Source: a virus
Reading direction: 5' to 3' (one strand)
IMG/VR virus record: IMGVR_UViG_3300044632_001003
Span: 141,010 to 205,009 of that record
Length of the DNA: 64,000 nt
Below, piece after piece: positions 52,256 through 59,500 of this stretch. Positions within the stretch are counted from its first letter, which is position 1; each line of letters starts with the position of its first letter. Both the position numbers and the translations under genes were made by a program. A model generated the notes under the pieces. The model was not told the DNA's origin. It did not search any database and worked only from the letters and a program-made list of their open reading frames with translations.

Positions 52256-52499
52256 CTTCAAAATCTAAACGTCTTACTTTTCTATTTCTACGAGCATTTT
52301 GATATTCTAGGTCTTCATTGGAAAAGACACTTGATTTTTGATTTGAAGCATTAGAAGATACCATTACAATTTTAGACAAATCTAAAGCAGTAATAGTTTC
52401 CCCTCTAACTGTGGTCATATTAGAACACCCACAGCACCTTGTTTTTGTAGGGTGGCTAGTCAATTCGACTCCACACTCTTTACATCTAATTACAATCAT
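52248..52499 (-). CDS. zinc-ribbon protein (83 aa)
   Basis: Two Cys pairs, IRCKECGVEL (C-x-x-C, near residues 6-9) and TRCCGCSNM (near 21-24), form a rubredoxin-like zinc ribbon. The remaining ~55 residues are polar and end basic (NARRNRKVRRLDFEVR). Possible nucleic-acid binding or protein-interaction role; inferred. Converges with the plus-strand gene. Confidence 0.7.
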   Translation of the reverse strand: MIVIRCKECGVELTSHPTKTRCCGCSNMTTVRGETITALDLSKIVMVSSNASNQKSSVFSNEDLEYQNARRNRKVRRLDFEVR

Positions 52500-52521
52500 G
52501 GTTTAAAAATAATTAACTTTA

Positions 52522-53082
52522 TTATTCTGGAATTACTTCTTCAATTGGTTCTTCGACTGACTCAGTTTGTACAGGTGCTTGTTGAGGAACTTCTACTTCT
52601 ACTTGGATATCTTCTAGTGCCGCAGATGCCGATCTGGCAGTCTCTGAGATAGACCTCAACATCCACACATATTTGCCATGAGACTCCATTAAGTCCTGAA
52701 GAATATTTGCTGTAGCAAGACTCTCAATTCTTTCAGCAGAATTGGAAGCATCAATTAGCATATCAATAAGTGTTTGATTATCACCAAGAAGTTGCTTCAC
52801 CATCATCTTAGCGTTGATTCCCTGAGCACTATTTGATGCTTGTTCAATATGAGTGACTTCAGTGATTCTAGTTAGTGTGCTCACTGGTTTCATACCAAGA
52901 AATCTCATATGTTCAGTCAGACGATCGATCTCTTCAAACATTGCAGTATATTGCTCACCGAAGAGAGTATGTAGTTGGTGAAAATCAGGTCCTACAACAT
53001 TCCAATGATAAATCCATGTCTTATGAAACAAGACAAACAAAGATGCCTGAATATCACTCAATTGTTTGAAAAGTTTTTCCAT
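52522..53082 (-). CDS. Dps/ferritin-like protein with acidic C-terminal tail
   Basis: 186 residues. The N-terminal ~145 are a four-helix bundle of the Dps kind: YHWNVVGPDFHQLHTLFGEQ near residues 25-44 and MFEEIDRLTEHMRFLG near 48-63 give the intersubunit ferroxidase pattern (H ... H ... D-x-x-x-E). A ~40-residue Pro/Glu/Val tail (VEVPQQAPVQTESVEEPIEE) is unusual for Dps. Dps oxidises iron with H2O2 and protects DNA. An exact TATAAATA element is 18 nt upstream. Confidence 0.82.
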   Translation of the reverse strand: MEKLFKQLSDIQASLFVLFHKTWIYHWNVVGPDFHQLHTLFGEQYTAMFEEIDRLTEHMRFLGMKPVSTLTRITEVTHIEQASNSAQGINAKMMVKQLLGDNQTLIDMLIDASNSAERIESLATANILQDLMESHGKYVWMLRSISETARSASAALEDIQVEVEVPQQAPVQTESVEEPIEEVIPE

Positions 53083-53100
53083 TATACTTCTTTTTTGAAG

Positions 53101-53108
53101 TATTTATA
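53101..53108 (-). promoter_or_regulatory. T4-type late promoter element (TATAAATA)
   Basis: Exact TATAAATA on the minus strand, 18 nt before the Dps-like gene start at 53082, next to tRNA-Val. Confidence 0.6.
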
Positions 53109-53111
53109 AAG

Positions 53112-53183
53112 TGGGCGATGACGGATTCGAACCGCCGACCAATTGCGTGTAAAGCAACTGCGCTACCGCTGCGCTAATCGCCC
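53112..53183 (-). tRNA. tRNA-Val(TAC)
   Basis: Acceptor GGGCGAT/ATCGCCC, D-arm AGCGCAGCGGTAGCGC, anticodon loop TTTACAC (anticodon TAC), T-arm CGGTTCGAATCCG. All arms pair well. Confidence 0.95.
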
Positions 53184-53190
53184 AATCAAT

Positions 53191-53355
53191 TCAATGTTTA
53201 TCCATAATGTATTCTACAGTATTTGCTACATCATTCATAGCATCACGTAGATGTTTTTGTTGTCCAGATTCTTGTCTGACAATTGGACGATGATCATCAG
53301 TCAAAGTCCAACGCCAGAGGTTCATATCTTTACAATACCAGAGATTAATTTTCAT
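53191..53355 (-). CDS. small hypothetical protein (54 aa)
   Basis: Starts MKINLWYCKDMNLWRWTLTD, a short beta hairpin with three Trp, then a helix (HLRDAMNDVANTVEYIMDK). The start lies 11 nt inside the upstream 70-residue gene. Compact and plausible as a real small domain; not recognised. Confidence 0.6.
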   Translation of the reverse strand: MKINLWYCKDMNLWRWTLTDDHRPIVRQESGQQKHLRDAMNDVANTVEYIMDKH

Positions 53356-53557
53356 TCTTGAAGTATTCCAAACGAACCCAGTTAAGAAGAGTATTTAACT
53401 CATACAGTTCTTGTTTATATGTAGTATATTCTGGATAGTTTGAATCTCCAACTAAGTCAGAATCTTCAATAAAAGAAATTTCACTTTTAAGAAAATCCGC
53501 ATAATGCTCAAAGGCAGTAATAGCAAGTTGTCTATCGAGTTGTGAAAGAAGAGACAT
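53345..53557 (-). CDS. hypothetical protein (70 aa)
   Basis: Starts MSLLSQLDRQLAITAFEHYA; helical and acidic (FLKSEISFIEDSDL, TTYKQELYELNTLLNWVRLE). Overlaps the following 54-residue gene by 11 nt. Follows the pstS terminator. Not recognised. Confidence 0.65.
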   Translation of the reverse strand: MSLLSQLDRQLAITAFEHYADFLKSEISFIEDSDLVGDSNYPEYTTYKQELYELNTLLNWVRLEYFKNEN

Positions 53558-53589
53558 AAACCACCTGACTCGTTACTTATAATACATTA

Positions 53590-53615
53590 AAAAGGGGGTT
53601 TTGTCAACCCCCCTA
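53590..53615 (-). terminator. Rho-independent terminator after pstS
   Basis: GGGGGTT/AACCCCC stem with a 5-nt loop followed by TTTTT on the minus strand, right after the pstS stop at 53620. Confidence 0.85.
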
Positions 53616-53619
53616 TGTA

Positions 53620-54597
53620 TCACTTCTCGCCCAGACCGACTTGTTGAACTTTCAGACGGGCACGGTTCAGGACCGAACCAGCAAGAGGAACATAACCCAG
53701 GTCATCAGCAATCGACTGTGCCTTAGAACTCAGAGCATAGTTCAGAGCATCACGAACAGCAGATGCCTTACCAGGAGCATAACCACTCTTATAGGCAAGA
53801 ATCCAAGTCAGAGTGGAGATAGGATAGGCACGGGCACCTGCAGGATTGGGATCTTCTCCAGCAAGGGTCACGGGGTCCAGTTTGATGCCATTCAGAGCGG
53901 CAGCACCAGTCACAGCAGAAGGTCCAACAAACTTACCTGCCTTGTTCTGAAGCACAGCAGCCTGGAGTTTGTTAGCACGAACGAATCCAGTGTTCAGATA
54001 ACCGATACCGCCAGGAGTGTTAGAAAGGGTTCCAGCAACGCCTTCGTTACCTTTAGCACCAACACCAGTAGGCCAGTTGATTGACTTACCAACACCCGCA
54101 GTCCAACCACCAAAAGCATCCAGAGAATTAGTGAATGCATAGGTAGTTCCAGAACCGTCTGAACGATGGACAACTCTGATAGAACCAGCAGCACAACCAA
54201 CTTCCTTCCAGTCCTTGATGTGTCCCATAAAGATATGGACAACTTGTTTCTGAGTCAGTTTCAGTTTGCATCCAGGCTTGTTATAGGCAACAGCAATAGT
54301 TCCACCGACCATAGGAATCTGAACGACACCACGCTTTACTTTTGCTGCTTCCTTTGCTTTGATAGGTTCATCAGTAGCACCAAAATCAACAGTTCCAGCA
54401 ACGAACTGGCGAACGCCAGCACCAGAACCAACGGACTGATAATTGACTTTTTCACCAGTGGTGGAAGAATAATCAACGAACCAACGCTGGTAGATAGGTG
54501 CAGGGAAGGTAGCACCAGCACCATTAATAGCAGGTCCAGCAAATGCGGTAGCGGGAGCAAGAGCGAGACCGATTGTAGCAATATGTTTGAGTTTCAT
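53620..54597 (-). CDS. pstS: periplasmic phosphate-binding protein PstS
   Basis: 325 residues. Signal peptide MKLKHIATIGLALAPATAFA, cleavage after A-F-A. Phosphate-binding segments: GAGATFPAPIYQRW near residues 27-40, SVGSGAGVRQF near 56-66 and HRSDGSGTTYAF near 143-154. Captures phosphate in the host periplasm for the PstCAB transporter. Upstream there are two 8-nt Pho-box-like repeats, so expression probably responds to host PhoB. Paired with the porin gene upstream. Confidence 0.97.
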   Translation of the reverse strand: MKLKHIATIGLALAPATAFAGPAINGAGATFPAPIYQRWFVDYSSTTGEKVNYQSVGSGAGVRQFVAGTVDFGATDEPIKAKEAAKVKRGVVQIPMVGGTIAVAYNKPGCKLKLTQKQVVHIFMGHIKDWKEVGCAAGSIRVVHRSDGSGTTYAFTNSLDAFGGWTAGVGKSINWPTGVGAKGNEGVAGTLSNTPGGIGYLNTGFVRANKLQAAVLQNKAGKFVGPSAVTGAAALNGIKLDPVTLAGEDPNPAGARAYPISTLTWILAYKSGYAPGKASAVRDALNYALSSKAQSIADDLGYVPLAGSVLNRARLKVQQVGLGEK

Positions 54598-54619
54598 GAG
54601 AATTAAAAACTTCTTTGTA

Positions 54620-54652
54620 ATTGTACTCGATTAAGTTTAAGAGAAAGTTAAA
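54620..54652 (-). promoter_or_regulatory. Pho-box-like promoter of pstS
   Basis: Minus strand: TTTAACTT (54645-54652), three bases, CTTAAACT (54634-54641), then a -10-like TACAAT (54620-54625). The 8-nt repeats at 11-nt period fit the cyanobacterial Pho box. The ATG is at 54597. Confidence 0.6.
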
Positions 54653-54666
54653 TGTCGCCAAACACC

Positions 54667-54693
54667 AAAAAACCTCCCCGAAAGGAGGTTTAG
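54667..54693 (-). terminator. Rho-independent terminator after porin
   Basis: AAACCTCC/GGAGGTTT stem with a short loop and following T-run on the minus strand; lies between porin and pstS. Confidence 0.8.
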
Positions 54694-54709
54694 AGGTATA
54701 AAGATACTA

Positions 54710-56212
54710 TCAGAAGCGGAAGGTCGTCTGAATCACACCACCATAATTGTCCGAAGCTTGCTTCAGACCTTGGTTGTTGGACACATAGAAGACCGCAGGA
54801 GTCACGCTAATCGCATCGCTAACCTTGTAACGATAGAAGGCTTCCCACATAATTGCCTTTTGGTCATCATTCAGAGTAGCAGCATTACCAGGAGCACCGA
54901 TGGCGAAACCAGCGGCATTACCCTTCACAAACACATCGCTCCACTGAAGACCTGCCATCCAAGTTTGTGAATCGGTAGCAGCATTAGGAGTCGTGCGGTT
55001 GTTAGACAGACTTACGGTGTTCCAACCATAAGCAGCACTCACAGAAGGAATGATGCCCGACTTCTTGGGTTGCCAGTAAGCATTAATCGCATAACCATTG
55101 GAGGTTTGGTTAGCAGCAAGGTTACCAGAACCACCACCCAGAGCGTTGAAGTTACGGACGCGAGTTCCTTCAGTGCCGTAGCGGTAACCGAAAGCAATAC
55201 CATACTGAGGAGCACGATACCCAACTTGAGCAAGAGTGTTCAGAGAACCATCTTCATCAAACTGACCTTTGGTAGAATCGTTACCGCTCTGGGCAACATA
55301 GTTCAGGTTAGCAACGAAACCACCTTTACCCTTCTTGGTGGGTTGTACCCACTCTACACCGAAACCAGAACCAGTTGCCTTGTTATAGACACCAGGAGCA
55401 CCAGCAACGGAGAAGAAGTCAAGGATGTCCGACTTATATGCGGTAGGAACCCATGCCATCTCAGTGTTACGAACCTGAGCACCAGCGGTCAGATAAACGC
55501 CCTTAGCAAGTGCAGGGAAGCGATAGTAGAGACGGTCAAGCGTCATCGTGTTCGCATAGGTTTCTGCCTTGTCCAGTTTGAACAGTGACGAGGAAGAACC
55601 GAAAGGTTGCGATGAGAAGTTACCCGAACGCAGACGGGTCTTGAGCAGATCCTTACCAGTGAAGGAAGTATCAAAACTCAGACGGAGGTCATAGTTGAAA
55701 GCAGTGTTTCCAACGTTGGTACTGTTAGCAAGACGGGCGCCTTCTACACCACCCAGAACGAAGGTTGCTTCACCCTTGAGTTTGGTAGTAGTGGAAAACT
55801 GTTGTGCCTGAAGAGCAGCAGACTGCTTCTCCAGTTTGGCAACGCGACCACGAAGAACTTGAAGTTCATTGGCGAACTCAGTAGCAAGACGCTGGAGTTC
55901 ATCGGTAACTTCAGTTACGCGATCCAGACAAGCATTCAGAAGAGCAGCGGCTTCAAAACGGGTCATGGACTTACCACCAAGGTAAGTTCCGTTTTCATAA
56001 CCAGCAACGCAACCATAACGCTCAACCAGATTGCTGAGTGCCTGATAAGCCCAATCCGTAGGACGGACATCAGACAGTTGTGTGACGCTAGAAACTTGTT
56101 CTGTGGAAGTGTATTGGTTGACTGCTGCAATATTCAGGTCTGCGGCATTCGCAGCAACAGGAGCAACCATTCCAAAAGCAACAGGTGCAAGCATCAGTTG
56201 TTTGAATTTCAT
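54710..56212 (-). CDS. SLH-OprB outer-membrane porin (cyanobacterial Som type)
   Basis: 500 residues. Signal peptide (MLAPVAFGMVAPVAANA), then an S-layer-homology domain LSDVRPTDWAYQALSNLVER through MTRFEAAALLNACLDR at ~46-100, a coiled coil (LQRLATEFANELQVLRGRVA) at ~104-135, and a beta-barrel ending in the terminal aromatic GGVIQTTFRF. This is the plan of Synechococcus/Prochlorococcus major porins, where the SLH part holds the peptidoglycan. Probably acquired from a host. Neighbouring pstS and Pho-like sites suggest it serves phosphate entry. Confidence 0.92.
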   Translation of the reverse strand: MKFKQLMLAPVAFGMVAPVAANAADLNIAAVNQYTSTEQVSSVTQLSDVRPTDWAYQALSNLVERYGCVAGYENGTYLGGKSMTRFEAAALLNACLDRVTEVTDELQRLATEFANELQVLRGRVAKLEKQSAALQAQQFSTTTKLKGEATFVLGGVEGARLANSTNVGNTAFNYDLRLSFDTSFTGKDLLKTRLRSGNFSSQPFGSSSSLFKLDKAETYANTMTLDRLYYRFPALAKGVYLTAGAQVRNTEMAWVPTAYKSDILDFFSVAGAPGVYNKATGSGFGVEWVQPTKKGKGGFVANLNYVAQSGNDSTKGQFDEDGSLNTLAQVGYRAPQYGIAFGYRYGTEGTRVRNFNALGGGSGNLAANQTSNGYAINAYWQPKKSGIIPSVSAAYGWNTVSLSNNRTTPNAATDSQTWMAGLQWSDVFVKGNAAGFAIGAPGNAATLNDDQKAIMWEAFYRYKVSDAISVTPAVFYVSNNQGLKQASDNYGGVIQTTFRF

Positions 56213-56239
56213 AAAAGTTTGTTTTTAGTACTAAACGAC

Positions 56240-56268
56240 ATTGTACCAGAGATACAGATATACCTCAA
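56240..56268 (-). promoter_or_regulatory. sigma70-type promoter of porin gene
   Basis: Minus strand TTGAGG, 17-nt spacer and TACAAT about 30 nt upstream of the porin ATG. Confidence 0.55.
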
Positions 56269-56321
56269 GTATTATGGGTCACATATAGACGCGAGTAGTT
56301 GGGGCGTCTGCTATGCGGGAG

Positions 56322-56328
56322 TATTTAG
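56322..56328 (-). promoter_or_regulatory. late promoter-like element (CTAAATA)
   Basis: Minus-strand CTAAATA ~110 nt upstream of the porin ATG, between the distal and proximal sigma70-like promoters. Confidence 0.35.
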
Positions 56329-56364
56329 AGTGACTTAACCAAATCTTAAAAGATAATTAAGTTG

Positions 56365-56410
56365 GTGGTATCATAGCATAACCGTATCGGTTGTGTCAAT
56401 TAAGATACGG
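56365..56410 (-). promoter_or_regulatory. distal sigma70-like promoter with Pho-box-like repeats
   Basis: Minus strand CTTAACCG, three bases, CTTAATTG, overlapping TTGACA; an 18-nt spacer leads to TATGAT. It resembles the Pho-type arrangement upstream of pstS. The 5'-most part of the porin promoter region. Confidence 0.45.
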
Positions 56411-56422
56411 TTAAGATTATTG

Positions 56423-57037
56423 TTAGGGAACAAAAACATCAAAATTCAAAACAATACGTTCATTGTACTTTGGAATTCCAGCAGCATGATAATGTGCTCC
56501 ATCAAAAACCACAACTCTTCCTTGTTTTGGAGTAACTCTTTCTAAGATTTCAATGTGTGCATCATCAGTAATCAAACCCTTTGGATTATGCCAGTTTGGA
56601 TTACCTGCTGTTGAATCATCATCTTCGTCTTTACCATACTCAAATTTATTTTTCAGAATAACCGTATCTCCATCAGAATCATTCACATAATATAAGAATA
56701 CGGTATGAGGAACTTCAATATCATCAATATGAAAAAAGTCATGGTCCTTTTCATTCATTGATGGCAGTTGAAAAAATGTTCTAGCTCTTATTACATGGTC
56801 ATAATTTACACCAGATTTATTAGAAACTTCATAAATTAGAGGTGAAAAAAAATCATAGTACTTACTGTTCATCTCTGGTCTGGTTTCACACAACCAATGA
56901 GTAAATCCAGAAGCACTCCCATAATTATCAGAAGTTAATAGACGATTATAATGCCAATCAAAAACTTTACCAAAAAGAGTGGCTTTTATTTCTTCTTGAT
57001 ATCTTTTTCCAATAACATTATCAATTACTTTTATCAT
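56423..57037 (-). CDS. 2OG-Fe(II) oxygenase
   Basis: 204 residues. HDFFHIDDIEVPHTVFLYYV near residues 99-118 has H-x-D of the iron site; VVVFDGAHYHAAGIPKYNER near 176-195 has the distal His and the R that binds 2-oxoglutarate. Start IKVIDNVIGKRYQEEI. Member of a run of three oxygenase/cupin-type genes. Substrate unknown; may hydroxylate protein, nucleotide or sugar. Confidence 0.85.
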   Translation of the reverse strand: MIKVIDNVIGKRYQEEIKATLFGKVFDWHYNRLLTSDNYGSASGFTHWLCETRPEMNSKYYDFFSPLIYEVSNKSGVNYDHVIRARTFFQLPSMNEKDHDFFHIDDIEVPHTVFLYYVNDSDGDTVILKNKFEYGKDEDDDSTAGNPNWHNPKGLITDDAHIEILERVTPKQGRVVVFDGAHYHAAGIPKYNERIVLNFDVFVP

Positions 57038-57041
57038 ATGA

Positions 57042-57572
57042 CTACTCCCATGAAAAACTTAATGTAATTCTAGGACCAGTTACAACTGGTTCATGATATG
57101 TACCTTTTGGAATGAAAAGACTATCTCCAACATTCAATTTATAAGTAATACCTTCACAGATATATGACATTGTTCCCTTTGCTTGCAATATCAAAACATC
57201 GACCGTATCTTTATGATCACCAAAAGTTAAGTTATCACGTCCAAATGAAAAATAAACATGCATGACCTTTAATCCTTGCTTTGCAGAAACTTCTTGAAAA
57301 ATTTGATTTAAAGTTCCTGGACGATAATCACTATGCAAAACAAAAGTTGGTGGATTAGTGAATTGTCTATGAATAGTTTTACGGAGTTTTACTTTTTCAT
57401 GTGGATTTACTGAGGAATGTATCTCATAATCATTCCAGATAACAATACCAGTAAAAGGTGGTACTGATAACTCAGAAGATGCCTTATCCATAACATCATC
57501 CCAAGTCACATCCTTAACTGAAGGATAATGATTTCTGGTTAATTTTATACTATCTAAATGCTGGTCCACCAT
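57042..57572 (-). CDS. cupin-fold protein
   Basis: 176 residues from the ATG at 57572 (the open frame starts 9 nt earlier). RDNLTFGDHKDTVDVLILQA near residues 108-127 holds a metal-binding H-x-D; YKLNVGDSLFIPKGTYHEPV near 141-160 holds the second His in a cupin G-D-x-x-x-x-P-x-x-x-x-H motif. Similar to cupin/JmjC-like hydroxylases. Overlaps the upstream prolyl-hydroxylase-like gene. Confidence 0.75.
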   Translation of the reverse strand: MVDQHLDSIKLTRNHYPSVKDVTWDDVMDKASSELSVPPFTGIVIWNDYEIHSSVNPHEKVKLRKTIHRQFTNPPTFVLHSDYRPGTLNQIFQEVSAKQGLKVMHVYFSFGRDNLTFGDHKDTVDVLILQAKGTMSYICEGITYKLNVGDSLFIPKGTYHEPVVTGPRITLSFSWE

Positions 57573-58119
57573 ACCACCCAACTAAAGAAATTCTTTTACC
57601 ACTTTTTAATCGACGTACTCTATGTATTATATCTGAAGGGAATATGATTACGTCACCAACATCCATTGAAATTGTTTTCATATTTCTCGGACCAGACATG
57701 AGTTGAAATTCTCCACCTTCATAGTCATCCTTTGATGATAAGCAAAGAGATATGCTTAGTTTTCTTATTATACCAGGATTGTACTGTTCAGTAGTAAAAT
57801 CACTGTGCCAAGCATAATGAGAACCTTTTCCCTCATAGACTGTAAATTGAATTTGATCGTGCCAAGATGTTAAATCATAATTAAAAAGATTTAAGTTTGC
57901 ACAGTTAATAAAGTGTGCCATCATACCAGCAACCCAATGGTCTGTTGGTATCCAAAAATTTTTACTTTTTCTTATATCAGAGTCAATGGCAGATTGAGAA
58001 TCTTGAAGTCTAATCGTTGAGGATGTTAAAGATTCTTGTCCAAATTCTTTTTGTATTAGACTACAAAATTCTTTTTTAATGCCAGAAGGAATATAGTAAT
58101 AATTATTGTATATGCTCAT
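57550..58119 (-). CDS. 2OG-Fe(II) oxygenase, PKHD-type hydroxylase-like
   Basis: 189 residues. HYAWHSDFTTEQYNPGIIRK near residues 95-114 (H-x-D), LSISLCLSSKDDYEGGEFQL, then DVGDVIIFPSDIIHRVRRLK near 150-169 (distal His) and RISLVGWYGG (2-oxoglutarate Arg). The G-G-E-F-x-L signature marks the prolyl 4-hydroxylase/PiuC group. First of the three oxygenase genes, directly after tRNA-Gly in transcription order. Confidence 0.87.
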   Translation of the reverse strand: MSIYNNYYYIPSGIKKEFCSLIQKEFGQESLTSSTIRLQDSQSAIDSDIRKSKNFWIPTDHWVAGMMAHFINCANLNLFNYDLTSWHDQIQFTVYEGKGSHYAWHSDFTTEQYNPGIIRKLSISLCLSSKDDYEGGEFQLMSGPRNMKTISMDVGDVIIFPSDIIHRVRRLKSGKRISLVGWYGGPAFR

Positions 58120-58136
58120 TTTTACTACTTCGTAAG

Positions 58137-58208
58137 AGCGGAGTATCGGAATCGAACCGACGACATCTAACTTGGAAGGATAGCGTTCTACCGCTGAACT
58201 AACTCCGC
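58137..58208 (-). tRNA. tRNA-Gly(TCC)
   Basis: Acceptor GCGGAGT/ACTCCGC, D-arm AGTTCAGCGGTAGAAC, anticodon loop CTTCCAA (anticodon TCC) with one T-T mismatch in the anticodon stem, T-arm CGGTTCGATTCCG. Confidence 0.9.
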
Positions 58209-58290
58209 AATGGTGGGGATTTACCCAGCCTCAGAGTTTCCTCTTCACAGGCACGGAACCCCAGCGCATCTTCGCTTCACACGGACTAAA
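58209..58290 (-). ncRNA. structured non-tRNA element in tRNA cluster
   Basis: No ORF and no cloverleaf. Minus strand folds as nested stems: TGGGG/CCCCA outside, GCCT/AGGC, then AGAG-GAAA-CTCT in the centre. It ends CCCCACCA two bases before the mature 5' end of tRNA-Gly. T4 also carries stable RNAs of unknown role in its tRNA cluster. Confidence 0.4.
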
Positions 58291-58317
58291 ATATTATAAA
58301 GCATAATGAGTATTATG

Positions 58318-58767
58318 TCAAGCCCTTTTTTTATTTCCCCAAGTATCTGTCTGAGAGTGGCAATTTGGACATAAAAATCTTAAATTTTCTACTCGGTTGT
58401 CGTTATTTACACCATTAATATGGTCTATTTGTAGTGATATTGGATTTCCCATCCATTCAGATATACCACACTTTAAACATTCATACTTTAATATATCATC
58501 TTTCAATATTCTCTTTTTTAAATCTTTTCTATCATAAGTAGAAAATTCGCAAAAAATTTCAGAGTGAGTTTTCTTTTTGGTGCTTTTACCACCCTTCCTA
58601 AAAATAGGAAGTTTAATTCCTCTATTATCAAGGTCTTTTTTTACAATATCATAAGTAGTTCCGCTTTTATTAGTATATCCAAGTTTTTTACAAAACTGCC
58701 AAAAAGAAGAACTTTCTAAAAGAAAAGATTTTATTTCCTCATCAGAATATAAATTTTTAATAGACAT
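58318..58767 (-). CDS. HNH endonuclease in tRNA cluster
   Basis: 149 residues. The N-terminal half is helical and basic (FWQFCKKLGYTNKSGTTYDI, GGKSTKKKTH). The C-terminal HNH core has KYECLKCGISEWMGNPISLQ, IDHINGVNNDNRVENLRFLC and PNCHSQTD (D-H ... N ... C-x-x-C-H). The L-x-x-D-H-I-N-G-x-x-x-D-N-R form is common in homing endonucleases. An exact TATAAATA lies 20 nt upstream. Confidence 0.88.
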   Translation of the reverse strand: MSIKNLYSDEEIKSFLLESSSFWQFCKKLGYTNKSGTTYDIVKKDLDNRGIKLPIFRKGGKSTKKKTHSEIFCEFSTYDRKDLKKRILKDDILKYECLKCGISEWMGNPISLQIDHINGVNNDNRVENLRFLCPNCHSQTDTWGNKKRA

Positions 58768-58787
58768 ATAAAAAGTTTATCTATTAG

Positions 58788-58795
58788 TATTTATA
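58788..58795 (-). promoter_or_regulatory. T4-type late promoter element (TATAAATA)
   Basis: Exact TATAAATA on the minus strand, 20 nt before the HNH start at 58767; it overlaps the foot of the hairpin at 58792-58820. Confidence 0.6.
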
Positions 58796-58820
58796 CACTT
58801 CCTTATTTAGGAAGTGTATA
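58792..58820. other. perfect hairpin with CTAAATA in its loop
   Basis: A 12-bp perfect inverted repeat (TATACACTTCCT/AGGAAGTGTATA) closes a 5-nt loop TATTT. On the minus strand loop and stem top spell CTAAATA (58804-58810). Same nine-base centre CTTATTTAG as the hairpin at 31031-31059. Lies between tRNA-Thr and the HNH gene. Confidence 0.7.
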
Positions 58821-58827
58821 TTGTAAG

Positions 58828-58900
58828 AGCCCCCGACAAGACTTGAACTTGCGACATCGGCTTTACAAAAGCCGCGCTCTACCAGCTGAGCTACAAGGGC
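58828..58900 (-). tRNA. tRNA-Thr(TGT)
   Basis: Acceptor GCCCTTG paired with CGGGGGC through two G-T pairs, D-arm AGCTCAGCTGGTAGAGC, anticodon stem CGGCT/AGCCG with loop TTTGTAA (anticodon TGT), T-arm with GTTCAAGTC. Confidence 0.9.
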
Positions 58901-58904
58901 GAAA

Positions 58905-58992
58905 CAGGGGAGGCCATCCCCCTGACCTAGAAATATTCTAGGTTTTAGTTGGAAGGAGTGCTCTTGAGGTTATCGCAGGATCACTTCCAACT
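58905..58992 (-). ncRNA. three-hairpin element between tRNA-Thr and tRNA-Asn
   Basis: Non-coding. Plus-strand coordinates: CAGGGG/CCCCTG (58905-58924), CCTAGAA/TTCTAGG (58926-58942), AGTTGGAAG/CTTCCAACT (58947-58992). The last stem touches the 3' end of tRNA-Asn. Candidate stable RNA or processing signals in the tRNA transcript. Confidence 0.4.
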
Positions 58993-59062
58993 CCCCCTCC
59001 TGGATTCGAACCAGGGACCCTACGATTAACAGTCGTTTGCGCTACCGCTGCGCCAAGGGGGA
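58991..59062 (-). tRNA. tRNA-Asn(GTT)
   Basis: Acceptor TCCCCCT/AGGGGGA, D-arm GGCGCAGCGGTAGCGC, anticodon loop CTGTTAA (anticodon GTT), T-arm CTGGTTCGAATCCAG. G discriminator. Confidence 0.93.
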
Positions 59063-59093
59063 ATACTAACGGGGGTGTTGCCACCCCACTATT

Positions 59094-59291
59094 TTATTTG
59101 GAACTTACAAAAGTATTGATTTTATCAGCAAGTGCTTCAACCTCTTCATATGTAGGAAACTCTGGATAATCCATTTTTACATTTCTATCCCTATTCCACA
59201 TTTCTGCAAGATTATAGTTTGCGTGAAACTCATCTTGCGCCTGACCGTAAGCTTGCTTAAAAATTTCAAAGCGCAGTTCGTAAGGTGTCAT
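59094..59291 (-). CDS. small hypothetical protein (65 aa)
   Basis: From the ATG at 59291, preceded by AAGGAG. The open frame extends upstream through tRNA-Leu and is not used. Starts MTPYELRFEIFKQAYGQAQD; helical, with YPEFPTYEEVEALADKINTF. It resembles small T4-like cyanophage proteins that co-occur with tRNAs; function unknown. Confidence 0.75.
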   Translation of the reverse strand: MTPYELRFEIFKQAYGQAQDEFHANYNLAEMWNRDRNVKMDYPEFPTYEEVEALADKINTFVSSK

Positions 59292-59340
59292 TGTTTTACT
59301 CCTTGTGTGTTTGTGTGTGTATGGAGAATAAAATCTCCAA

Positions 59341-59420
59341 TGCCCGAGAGAGGACTCGAACCTCCACTCCGAAGAACATGATCCTAAGTCATGCGTGGCT
59401 ACCAATTACACCACTCGGGC
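59341..59420 (-). tRNA. tRNA-Leu(TAG)
   Basis: Acceptor GCCCGAG/CTCGGGC, anticodon stem CATGA/TCATG with loop CTTAGGA (anticodon TAG), short-stem variable arm, T-arm AGGTTCGAGTCCT, A discriminator. Confidence 0.93.
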
Positions 59421-59423
59421 TGG

Positions 59424-59497
<74 letters not shown>

Positions 59498-59500
59498 AAG

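Noticed and set aside
59292-59405. Upstream extension of the 59094-59291 gene to a 103-residue frame.
   Set aside because: It would run through tRNA-Leu; the ATG at 59291 has its own AAGGAG site.
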